Source: Thalassoglobus neptunius
Lineage (GTDB): Bacteria > Planctomycetota > Planctomycetia > Planctomycetales > Planctomycetaceae
DNA: 64,000 nt
Reading direction: 5' to 3'
Assembly: GCF_007859735.1 (NCBI RefSeq)
Contig: NZ_SIHI01000001.1
Location: 1-64,000, forward strand
Every line of letters begins with the position of its first letter. Position 1 is the stretch's first letter. Shown here piece by piece: positions 29,936-37,661 of this stretch. The translations under genes were made by a program, and so were the position numbers. A model generated the notes under the pieces. That model was not told where the DNA came from, searched no databases, and saw only the letters and a list, made by a program, of their open reading frames with translations.

Positions 29936-30838
29936 CTATTCGGCGATCTCAAACTTGTGGGCTGTCAGTTTTCCCTCGAGCATTTCCGGAATGACGATCA
30001 GGTTCTGCTCAGCAATCACTGCCAGATCTGCGACTCCCTGAGGATACTCCTTCACAAGAGTGACTGATCCGTCCCCAGTCACGTGGAACAGCTTCCCGAT
30101 TCTCCAATCGGTCACGAAATAGCCCCCGCGACCGTCCGATTCGATCCCGTCGAGGTGCCCGGTCGGTTCTGCTGTGATGACTGTGATTTCCTTGGTGTCT
30201 CGGTTGACTCTTTTCAGTCGTCCAAGGGCTTCGGTAGAGAAGTCTTCCGTATTAAATCCGGTTCCCCAACCTCCAATGATCAGAGAATTGCCTTCAACAA
30301 GAACACCGTTGGGATGTTCCAGCTCCGGACCTTCTAAAAAGACAGAAGCTTTGTTGTCTTTGATCTGGTAGATGCGGCTGGCGACCATATCTGAAACGTA
30401 AATCGTTCCATCGTCACTGGTGCAGAGATCGTTGAGGAACTTCGCTTCAGGAATCAGATACTCTTTGACAATTTCGCCAGCTTCAATATCAATGGCAACA
30501 ACTCGATCAATGTCGCTGACGTACAGCGTGTTCTCGTGGCTTCGAATCCCTTTCGGGGCATTCAAACCTGTCACCCATTTGTGCGAGACAATCTTTCCAT
30601 CGAGTGTCAGCTTAGTGATCCAGCCATCGCCATCTTTGGCCGCTCCGCCACCGCCGCCAATTTGCGAGAGGAAGAGAAAACCAGACTTCCGGTCGAGGTA
30701 AATGCTTTCCGGATGATCAAGTTCATCACCTGTGATGCTCCAGGATTCCTGCAGTTCGATTTCCGCTGACACGACGAGAGATTGTGACAGAAGGATTCCG
30801 AGAACGATTCCACAAATTGGCTGGATACTTCGCAGCAT
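29936..30838 (-). CDS. Exported SMP-30/gluconolactonase-like beta-propeller protein
   Basis: The 300-residue product starts at ATG 30838, which begins a signal peptide (MLRSIQPICGIVLGILL, cleaved near VVSAE); the open frame reaches 30910 but adds only an unlikely leader. The body has propeller blades of the SMP-30/NHL type: HPESIYLDRKSGFLFLSQ, NTLYVSDIDRVVAIDI, NDLCTSDDGTIYVSDM, and HLDGIESDGRGGYFVTDW. Members are calcium-dependent lactonases or sugar-binding propellers. The enzyme activity cannot be inferred here. It converges with moxR and is divergent from the next gene. Confidence 0.8.
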   Translation of the reverse strand: MLRSIQPICGIVLGILLSQSLVVSAEIELQESWSITGDELDHPESIYLDRKSGFLFLSQIGGGGGAAKDGDGWITKLTLDGKIVSHKWVTGLNAPKGIRSHENTLYVSDIDRVVAIDIEAGEIVKEYLIPEAKFLNDLCTSDDGTIYVSDMVASRIYQIKDNKASVFLEGPELEHPNGVLVEGNSLIIGGWGTGFNTEDFSTEALGRLKRVNRDTKEITVITAEPTGHLDGIESDGRGGYFVTDWRIGKLFHVTGDGSVTLVKEYPQGVADLAVIAEQNLIVIPEMLEGKLTAHKFEIAE

Positions 30839-31181
30839 AATTAGTCCTGGTGTCTTAGGAATGAACGTGATCAAGGCGGGAACGCGAGGATGTTTCACCA
30901 GTAAACGCAATTCTCATCGCGAATGCAAATCAGTCGTGCGAAAATCGAGAACGACAAAATGCCAACGAATCTCCAACGACGTTGACTGGGAGAATCGCGA
31001 GCTTTGAACCCAACGTGGCAACTTGAGAGGCTTCGCAAGATTGCCTGATCAGCAAAGTCGTCTGGACGGAAAAACATTGATTGGACGCCATTCCCTTGCA
31101 ACAATATTGATCCATCTTTTCAACGTAAGCGCGCTTCTCAATTCATTCGACCCGGCTGTCTCGCACTGCTTGCAGGACCAA
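30839..31181. other. Divergent intergenic region
   Basis: These 343 bases separate two outward-facing genes. A plus-strand frame is open through most of it from 31023, but the better start of that gene is at 31182. I see no RNA gene or hairpin of note. Confidence 0.4.
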
Positions 31182-31868
31182 ATGTTTACAGGACCGAAAT
31201 TGCATGTGGCAGCACGAGAGCATTCTCCGTTTTGGACATCGATCGTGAAACGTTACCGATTTCAGATTGTGATCGCCCTGGGACTCCTGGCCATCGCCGC
31301 TTTCCTTTGGTCCGGTCTAAACACACGCGCAGCAGTTGATGGTCCGAAACTGGGTCCGTTCGAATTCGAACGCGAGGGAGCATTGAGCCCTGAACTGGCA
31401 GCGAAGAGCCACTTCTACGGATGTGCCAACAAATCACCCAAACACTTCGTCCAGCATGTGCTGCTGGGAATTTGCGATGGACCGATCAACACGCTCCAGA
31501 AGTTCGCCGAGTGCCTGCATGAGACGGAATTTCATCACGACGGCCAATCGTATTCCGTCTACGATCTCCCGAAAGTGATGAACGCAAAACTCCCGGTGCG
31601 TGTCATCGCCAGCGGAGCCTTCGATCCGGAAGACAAGCGAGTTCTCGCTCTGCACAGCCAGATGATGAGCACCTACTACGCCGAAAAGTTCATGTGCTTC
31701 GACGTCGCAGGCACCTCTTACGATCGAAATGAATACCAGTCGCGTGTCGTTGTCGTCTTCGTCAACGGCCGCTGGTATTCCATGCCAAGATGCCGCAGCG
31801 CAAGAAGCTTCTACGAGATCGCAGACTCCATGGAACTGACACCACTCGATCCCGATCCAGCGATCTAG
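31182..31868 (+). CDS. Single-span membrane-anchored protein of unknown function
   Basis: The 228-residue product has one membrane segment (about 23-41, FQIVIALGLLAIAAFLW) and a hydrophilic domain outside or inside it. Visible features are four to five cysteines (FYGCANKS, LLGICDGP, KFAECLHE, MPRCRSARS) and a motif KLPVRVIASGAFDPEDKRVL. The start at 31182 has CAGGACC just upstream and gives a short basic leader before the span; the frame is open to 31023, but that stretch looks non-coding. I recognise no family. Confidence 0.6.
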   Translation: MFTGPKLHVAAREHSPFWTSIVKRYRFQIVIALGLLAIAAFLWSGLNTRAAVDGPKLGPFEFEREGALSPELAAKSHFYGCANKSPKHFVQHVLLGICDGPINTLQKFAECLHETEFHHDGQSYSVYDLPKVMNAKLPVRVIASGAFDPEDKRVLALHSQMMSTYYAEKFMCFDVAGTSYDRNEYQSRVVVVFVNGRWYSMPRCRSARSFYEIADSMELTPLDPDPAI

Positions 31869-32235
31869 TCGAACCTCGCTGTTTCTCAACGCCCACTCAC
31901 GAACTTCGCCTGACGAACGCACCTCACCTGTCAGATGGGAGACTTGGGTAATCCTGCCAACATATTGGGCAATCCGACATCGAATCATTTCGGAACACCT
32001 TTGCCGAATCCTCTCAATCTGTCGGCAAAAAATGCCGATAAGAAAAATAGCGAAATACTAGATTGTGGGTTGGATTCGAGATGCCAGCCACACATCTTGG
32101 GGATCGCTCAAATGGGGCTTGAAAACAGCCCAAAGCGACCGTTGTTTCAATGGATGAGTCCGGGTAAACTCCGGTCGCCGTTGCGATGGATGCGACGCTT
32201 CAATTCAAGATGTCTTTCAGAAAAGGGACTCAAGG
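31869..32235. other. Gene-free region
   Basis: These 367 bases lie between two plus-strand genes. A short inverted repeat, GTCGGCA/TGCCGAT around AAAAA, occurs near 32022-32040. No gene is visible. Confidence 0.4.
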
Positions 32236-32520
32236 ATGAGTCAGTTCGCCATCTTCTCTGGTCCAGCTCTTTGTGATCAGCCTGAGATTTACTCCTTCTC
32301 CGAATTCGCAGGCCGACTGAAGTCAACGACTCAACTGCGTGCTGAAGATCGTGCCCGCCTGGAATTTCGCAATCGAACATGCCCGCATTGCGATCGGACG
32401 ACCGTCGACCCGATTGAGCTTCGAGATGGGCAATTCGGCCGCAATGGAGCCATGATTCCCGGAACCGGAACACTTGTCGGATTCGGTTGCCATGCGTGCG
32501 GACACGAATGGCCCGCCTAG
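32236..32520 (+). CDS. Small zinc-ribbon protein
   Basis: The 94-residue protein has two CxxC knuckles, CPHC near 49-52 and CHAC near 85-88, forming a probable zinc ribbon around a Gly-rich loop (PGTGTLVGFGCHACGH). The first half is helical and charged. GGGACTCAAGG precedes the ATG. Function unknown. Its stop codon TAG is the first three bases of repeat copy A. Confidence 0.65.
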   Translation: MSQFAIFSGPALCDQPEIYSFSEFAGRLKSTTQLRAEDRARLEFRNRTCPHCDRTTVDPIELRDGQFGRNGAMIPGTGTLVGFGCHACGHEWPA

Positions 32521-32628
32521 AGCAAGTTGCTCTTTCCGGTGTACTCGCTTGACCTTTTCATTAGGTAGAAGGGCCGAGTTTGCTCGTACGAGTGAGTGCA
32601 AGCCAAATCAGAGAATACTCCAGAGATG
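32518..32628 (+). repeat. Dispersed stop-codon repeat, copy A
   Basis: This copy begins TAGAGCAAGTTGCTCTTTCC, the TAG being the stop of the zinc-ribbon gene. It matches copy B at 57450 through GTGxACTCGCTTG, TCATxAG, GAGTxxGCTCGTxCGAGTGAG and AATCAGAxAA. The first part is a palindrome around one base and CTCGTACGAG is another. The minus-strand reading gives the peptide string VHRKEQLAL. The right edge is approximate. Confidence 0.8.
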
Positions 32629-32644
32629 GCGGGGAGATGCCCGT

Positions 32645-33274
32645 TCACGAAGGTTCGACTGATTCCGCTTCCGTCTCAGACTCGGTTGTCGCTTCGGACT
32701 TCGTGCAAATGTGAATCGTCATGCCTGAGCGTGTCAGTGACCAGTCGATTTCCCATTCGGAAGGCAGATCGAAGTCAACACGTTTCGGGACTCGAAAGAC
32801 GAGAGTCGCATCTGGCGTCGTCACATTTTCTCGAGCGAGGCGTCGCATTGAGTTCCACAGTGGCGACCCTGTCTTGATGTTCGGAACCATCGCATAGGGT
32901 GGGTCGAAGAAGACCGTTTCCCAAGGTGAAAAATCCTCTGCCTGTGTTCCCTTGGGTACGAAAGAGCACCGCAGCACATCTGCGGGCCAGACGAGAACTT
33001 CGTCCTCGCAGCTGAGCTGTTCGATGTTGGCTCGCAGCAATTCAATCGCTTTGCGATCTTTCTCGATGAACGTCACACGTTCCGCACCGCGCGAGAGAAC
33101 TTCAAGACCGATTGTCCCGGTTCCCGCGAAGATATCTGCAACACGTTTCCCCTGAATGCGCTTTTGAATTTGTTCGAGCAGCGATTCTTTGACGCGGTCC
33201 GTAATCGGTCGAGTTGTCAGTCCTGGGTTGGTGAAGAGTTTTCTTCTCCGGAACTTTCCGGCAATGATCCGCAT
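32645..33274 (-). CDS. rsmD: 16S rRNA (guanine(966)-N(2))-methyltransferase
   Basis: The 209-residue protein begins MRIIAGKFRRRKL, the standard RsmD start, followed by TRPITDRVKESLLEQI. SAM binding lies in VADIFAGTGTIGLEVLSRGA (about 46-65), the acidic ribose contact at FIEKD, and the catalytic motif DPPY near 131. It methylates G966 of 16S rRNA during 30S assembly. The C-terminus ends in an acidic Glu/Thr tail beyond the usual length. It follows the FHA gene after 5 bases, so the two are likely one transcript. Confidence 0.92.
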   Translation of the reverse strand: MRIIAGKFRRRKLFTNPGLTTRPITDRVKESLLEQIQKRIQGKRVADIFAGTGTIGLEVLSRGAERVTFIEKDRKAIELLRANIEQLSCEDEVLVWPADVLRCSFVPKGTQAEDFSPWETVFFDPPYAMVPNIKTGSPLWNSMRRLARENVTTPDATLVFRVPKRVDFDLPSEWEIDWSLTRSGMTIHICTKSEATTESETEAESVEPS

Positions 33275-33279
33275 GTGCG

Positions 33280-33897
33280 TCAGGTCTCTTGAGGGGGTTG
33301 GTCGAGCAAGCTCTCTTTGTGGCGACGAATAATATCTTGGGCTTCTTCTGCGACAGTTTTGTATTCTCGCCGCTTCGGCTTGAGTTGGGAGATCGGCGAA
33401 GCATCGTCCGGAGGCGATGCAGACTCATAGAGTGCCGCAGGAGGTGGAGAATCAAAGACCGCAGTGTCCGATTCTGTTGCCCCGTCGAGTTGGTTTTCGG
33501 TGAGCCACGAGGCAATATCGTCATCTGAAAGCGAGTCTGCAAGCTGAGCAGGTGATTGAATCGTAATTTTCACTTCCGGTTTCGGAGTCTCAGCAGTCGG
33601 ATCTCCGATGAACTGGAACATCATCGGCCCGACCGAGAGCGTCCCTCCTGCGAGCAATTCCATTTCTCCTTCGACCGGTCGCCCGTTGATAAATGTCCCG
33701 TTTCGGCTTTGTAAATCGCGCACCAGCAAGCTGTTTTCCTGTGCAACCAGGATGCAATGATGGCGGCTGACATCGGACGAGCCAATCCGGATCTTGGAGT
33801 CTTCCCCGCGCCCGATCATCGTTTCCCGATCCGTGAGTCGGATTTTTCGACCTTTGTGTTTTCCGGTCTGAATTTCGAGCAGAAGGTTTTGGGGCAT
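33280..33897 (-). CDS. FHA-domain protein
   Basis: The 205-residue protein starts with an FHA domain (about 1-95): TMIGRGEDSKIRIGSSDVSRHH and DLQSRNGTFINGRPV contain the Gly-Arg, Ser-Arg-His and Asn-Gly residues that bind phosphothreonine. The second half is Pro/Ser/Asp-rich with a charged helix at the end (EEAQDIIRRHKESLL). It may read out Ser/Thr kinases, of which planctomycetes have many, including the one at 46684. The ATG at 33897 (MPQNLLLE) is preferred over the upstream in-frame ATG at 33924. rsmD follows directly. Confidence 0.85.
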   Translation of the reverse strand: MPQNLLLEIQTGKHKGRKIRLTDRETMIGRGEDSKIRIGSSDVSRHHCILVAQENSLLVRDLQSRNGTFINGRPVEGEMELLAGGTLSVGPMMFQFIGDPTAETPKPEVKITIQSPAQLADSLSDDDIASWLTENQLDGATESDTAVFDSPPPAALYESASPPDDASPISQLKPKRREYKTVAEEAQDIIRRHKESLLDQPPQET

Positions 33898-34072
33898 GCT
33901 AACCACTCTCTGGGAACTGATCACTCATCTCACTGGAGTCGTGCTGATGTGTGACTCTCGAAACTGACGCTGCTGATCGTAAGGGATTTCATCAACCGAA
34001 ACTCAAAACGCTGTTGCCTGTGCAAATTTGCGATGACCGCTTCTGACAAATGCTCTCACTTCCGAAAAGCAT

Positions 34073-34630
34073 TCAGTCATGAAGCGGAACGACCACGGGT
34101 TGACCGCATCGTGGGCAGTTCAATGTCCGTCCGCGATGCGCTGTTTTGACCTTCAAATGTTTGCCGCATTCGCTGCATTCGAAACGCACTTTGTCCGACT
34201 CGGAGTTCGCAGTTCCGAAGTGGCGTTTCCGCCAGTGCTCTTCTGCCGCAGCGGCGATGTTCTGAATGAGTTCTTCAGGTTCGAATGGCTTGGTGATATA
34301 CGCATCAACGCCGATTCGGGACGCCAGCGATCGAGCGTCATCCATGTCGATCGCAGTAAGCATAATCAAGGGGATGTGGGGGTTTTGCTGACGCAGGCGT
34401 TCGCAGACTTCAAATCCTGAGACGTCGTTCGGCAAAATGGCATCGGTGATGACCAGATCAGGAATGTGCATGGAAAACGCAGCGTGTGCCTGGCCAGCAT
34501 CTTTTGCGATTTCAACAGTATATTTGTGCTGCTTGAGAAGTGTTTTTAAGAAGTCAGCCTCATCCCGATCGTCTTCAACGACGAGAATGCGATTGACGAT
34601 CACTTCTGCTGGAGTCATTCCTCGGCTCAT
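34073..34630 (-). CDS. Response regulator: receiver domain plus C-terminal zinc ribbon
   Basis: The 185-residue protein has a receiver domain (about 13-130): ILVVEDDRDEADF (acidic pocket), DLVITDAILP (phospho-Asp), MLTAID, and ITKPFEPEEL with the conserved Lys. It ends in a zinc ribbon, FECSECGKHLKVK and LNCPRCGQPVVV. There is no DNA-binding helix-turn-helix, so output is probably protein or RNA binding through the ribbon. The start at 34630 follows GGAAGGTCTC; the frame is open to a GTG at 34828 whose extra 66 residues look only partly protein-like. No histidine kinase is adjacent. Confidence 0.85.
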   Translation of the reverse strand: MSRGMTPAEVIVNRILVVEDDRDEADFLKTLLKQHKYTVEIAKDAGQAHAAFSMHIPDLVITDAILPNDVSGFEVCERLRQQNPHIPLIMLTAIDMDDARSLASRIGVDAYITKPFEPEELIQNIAAAAEEHWRKRHFGTANSESDKVRFECSECGKHLKVKTAHRGRTLNCPRCGQPVVVPLHD

Positions 34631-34953
34631 GAGACCTTCCGAACCTGAGAGTGGACGAGTGCAACACGGCATGCTCCATGATGGAGACTTTCGAACGATT
34701 CCGGGGGGAAGAAGCGTGAGCACTCCGGCCCATGCCTTCTCCCATAATAGTTCGTTGATCGGTTCGCTGGCAATGTCGGAAATGAAATGAAGCGCAAGCC
34801 TTACAGCATGGCGATCCAGCTTAGGCACTCACATGAGCGATTTGAGCACGTTCTCGTTGCCTGTCGATGCCGATTCGCACAGCCAGTTTCGTCAACTGAT
34901 CCTCCCCATGAGGAGGATCATCGAAGCTGAAGCTCCCTCAGGCGGAAAGCTGT
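34631..34953. other. Region between response regulator and purD
   Basis: These 323 bases follow the purD stop on the minus strand. TGATCCTCC at 34897-34905 pairs with GGAGGATCA at 34912-34920, a hairpin that may end the purD transcript though it has no T-run. The minus frame of the regulator extends through part of it (to 34828). Confidence 0.45.
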
Positions 34954-36231
34954 TTAATCTCGGGCTTTGTCGGAAATGTCTTTTCGGCACCAGGCTCCCT
35001 GCCAGCGAATACATTTGACAGCTTCGTATGCTTTTCGCTTGGCTTCAGAAAGTGATTCACCGAGCGAGGTGATTCCCAGAACTCGCCCACCGGAGTTGAC
35101 AACCTTTCCATCGGTAAGTGTTGTCCCAGCATGAAAGACTTTCGTATCCGGGAGTTCGGCAGCTTCGCCTAAACCACGAATCGGATGCCCCGACTCATAC
35201 GACTCCGGGTAACCTTCAGAAGCCATCACGACACACACTGCAGAACGCGGATCCCATTCCAGTTCGGGAAGATCTCTCAATTTTCCCTGCGAGGCTGCCA
35301 GAAGAATTTCGTAGAGATCGGACTTGAGTCGCATCAGGACCGGCTGAGCTTCTGGATCTCCCAGACGTACGTTGTATTCCAGCACTTTTGGCCCTTGGGC
35401 GGTCAACATGAGACCGGCATACAAGACGCCCTGAAACTCGGTCCCATTCTTTCGCATCGCGTGAACGGTCGGAATCAGAATGCGCTCGATGACTTCGTCG
35501 ATCAGCTCGGGAGTCGCAAAAGGAGCTGGAGTATACGCTCCCATTCCTCCCGTGTTTGGTCCCGTATCCCCATCATGGGCGGCTTTATGATCCTGAGCTG
35601 GCTCCAGCGTCACGATCGTTTTTCCGTCGACGAGTGCCAGGATGCTCACTTCCTGACCAACGAGTCGCTCTTCAATCACAATCTTTCGACCAGCATCCCC
35701 GTACGCCTTTTGCGTCATGATGTGGTGGATGGCTTCGATCGCTTCCGCTTTGGTCGAGCAGACAGAAACCCCTTTGCCCGCAGCGAGACCATCCGCTTTC
35801 ACGACGAGAGGTGTTTCTTCTCGCTCTTGCACAAACTGAACAGCGTCGGTGGGATCGGTGAAGACCCAATGATCAGCGGTCGGGACATTTGCCCGGCGCA
35901 TGATTTCCTTGCAGAAGGATTTGCTTCCCTCCAGTGCTGCAGCTGCCTTTGACGGACCGAAGACTGTCAGGCCGCGGCTTTGGAATGTGTCGACAATTCC
36001 AGCCACAAGCGGAGCTTCCGGGCCAACGACCGTCAGTGTGACGTCGTTTTCTTCGGCGAAAGCGGCCAAACGTTCGCTGTCTGTGGCGCTGATATCGACA
36101 TTGATGGCGTCTTCTGCCGTCCCTGCGTTCCCGGGAGCACAGAACACTTTGTCAACGTGTGGAGATTGTTTGAGTTTCCACGCGATGACGTGTTCTCTTC
36201 CACCCTGTCCAATCACAAGTACGTTTGCCAT
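34954..36231 (-). CDS. purD: Phosphoribosylamine--glycine ligase (GAR synthetase)
   Basis: The 425-residue protein begins VLVIGQGGREHVIAWKL, the conserved PurD start. ATP-grasp motifs follow: VVKADGLAAGKGVSVC (about 138), 'EERLVGQEVSILALVDG', GGMGAYTPAP, and NVRLGDPEAQPVLMRLKSDL with the metal-binding residues. It joins glycine to 5-phosphoribosylamine with ATP in purine synthesis. Start at ATG 36231 fits the family. No other pur gene is beside it. Confidence 0.95.
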   Translation of the reverse strand: MANVLVIGQGGREHVIAWKLKQSPHVDKVFCAPGNAGTAEDAINVDISATDSERLAAFAEENDVTLTVVGPEAPLVAGIVDTFQSRGLTVFGPSKAAAALEGSKSFCKEIMRRANVPTADHWVFTDPTDAVQFVQEREETPLVVKADGLAAGKGVSVCSTKAEAIEAIHHIMTQKAYGDAGRKIVIEERLVGQEVSILALVDGKTIVTLEPAQDHKAAHDGDTGPNTGGMGAYTPAPFATPELIDEVIERILIPTVHAMRKNGTEFQGVLYAGLMLTAQGPKVLEYNVRLGDPEAQPVLMRLKSDLYEILLAASQGKLRDLPELEWDPRSAVCVVMASEGYPESYESGHPIRGLGEAAELPDTKVFHAGTTLTDGKVVNSGGRVLGITSLGESLSEAKRKAYEAVKCIRWQGAWCRKDISDKARD

Positions 36232-36480
36232 GTTACAACCTTAGCGCAGCGACGCAGGCACTTTGAATTGTGAAAACGTGTTCAAAGGCGTCGCGACAAG
36301 AGGACGAATGATAAATCCAGAATACCGGTCTGCAACCTTCACCGATCGTGACCTCGGCCGATCGTTCCAGTTTTGAAGACAGCCGCAAGACCGAAGCAGA
36401 TTTCCGTTGCGGCACGGAACAATTATAGTGCGGCTTCCATTCATTCGCGAGTCGTCCACCCCCGAAGAAATCACATTCAG

Positions 36481-37254
36481 ATGATCAATCGTCAGCGTGA
36501 GTTTGCATCACTGGCAGGAAAAACTGCATTGGTGACAGGAGCATCTTCCGGAATTGGAAGAGCGATTGCTGAAGAGTTCGCCGCAGCTGGGGCTCGAGTC
36601 ATCGTTCACTATTCTTCTTCCAAGCTCAAAGCGCAGGAAGTTGTCGACCAGATTCAAAACTCCGGAGGCGAATCAGATTGCGTGCAGGCCGATTTCCTGA
36701 CCGATTCGTTTTCTCGGTTCTGCGAGAACGTCTGGAAGGAATCAGGACCGATTGATATTTGGGTCAACAATGCGGGAGTTGACTTGCTGACCGGAGAAGG
36801 GGCGACCTTAACGTATGAAGAAAAACTTGAACGATTGCTCCGTGTTGATGTGACTGCCAGTGTTCGATTGAGCAAATTGGCCGGAAACAAGATGAAAGAA
36901 CACGGCACCGGGACCATCCTGACGATCGGTTGGGATCAGGCGGATCGCGGAATGGAGGGCGACAGCGCGGAGCTTTTCTCGACCGCGAAAAATGCAGTGA
37001 TGGGGTTCACTCGTTCACTGGCTGTCTCTTTAGCCCCGGAAGTTCGCGTCAATTGTATCGCTCCGGGATGGATTCGAACGGCTTGGGGAGATCAGGCGAG
37101 TCAGGACTGGCAAGAACGTGTCATGAATGAAACTCCTCTCAAACGCTGGGGATTGCCCGAAGATCTCGCGAAACTCGCCAGATTTCTGGTCAGCGATGAC
37201 GCGAATTATCTGACCGGACAGGTGATCAATGCGAATGGTGGCGCAATTCGCTGA
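36481..37254 (+). CDS. Short-chain dehydrogenase/reductase, atypical active site
   Basis: The 257-residue protein has the SDR cofactor motif TGASSGIGRAIAEEFAAAG (about 19-37), NNAG at 96-99 and the PGW closing loop. The catalytic YxxxK is FSTAK (Phe166, Lys170), and the usual Ser before it is replaced in TILTIGWDQADRG. Thus the Tyr proton donor is missing. I recall an SDR subfamily with a similar WD(H/Q) and FxxxK pattern, so this may be a functional variant or a non-catalytic binder. The start at ATG 36481 is used; the frame is open from 36373. tRNA-Gly lies 82 bases downstream. Confidence 0.85.
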   Translation: MINRQREFASLAGKTALVTGASSGIGRAIAEEFAAAGARVIVHYSSSKLKAQEVVDQIQNSGGESDCVQADFLTDSFSRFCENVWKESGPIDIWVNNAGVDLLTGEGATLTYEEKLERLLRVDVTASVRLSKLAGNKMKEHGTGTILTIGWDQADRGMEGDSAELFSTAKNAVMGFTRSLAVSLAPEVRVNCIAPGWIRTAWGDQASQDWQERVMNETPLKRWGLPEDLAKLARFLVSDDANYLTGQVINANGGAIR

Positions 37255-37336
37255 CAGATGGCTTGACGATCTGAGCAGGCAGAGCCTAAACTGCTTGGCC
37301 ACATCGGTTTTCTCTGGAATTGCCAGTGAATCGAAC

Positions 37337-37408
37337 GCGGGTGTAGCTCAGTGGTAGAGCACCACGTTGCCAACGTGGTTGTCGAGGGTTCAAATCCCTT
37401 CACCCGCT
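37337..37408 (+). tRNA. tRNA-Gly (anticodon GCC)
   Basis: The 72 bases form a cloverleaf: acceptor GCGGGTG with CACCCGC and discriminator T, D arm GCTCAGTGGTAGAGC, anticodon stem CCACG/CGTGG with loop TTGCCAA (anticodon GCC, reading GGC), and T arm GAGGGTTCAAATCCCTT. CCA is not encoded. A short hairpin (AACGCCC/GGGCGTT, 37458-37475) follows and may terminate it. Confidence 0.95.
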
Positions 37409-37661
37409 CTTTTGCCTTCTCAGATTGTCTGTTCATTTGTTGGGAAGTGTCTCGTCAAACGCCCTGGGGGGCGTTCGGCCAAGTTGGCTTTCAGGGAATT
37501 ACGTTGGCCATGACAGGTGAGAAGTTAATTATCATTCCCCTGGTTCGGTCGTGCCCTTGCTGAAAAGTCTCGCAGAATTGAATCGCGAGTGCTGATCTTC
37601 AGGCAAGAGAGTGGCACAGGTTGCTTTTCGAAAGAGCCTTACGAAAAACACGTTAGAGGAA

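Noticed and set aside
32518-32570. UAG readthrough or recoding at the stop-codon repeat
   Set aside because: Copies A and B would add about 15-18 residues of similar sequence, but copy C stops after four codons and similarity is at DNA level including outside any frame.
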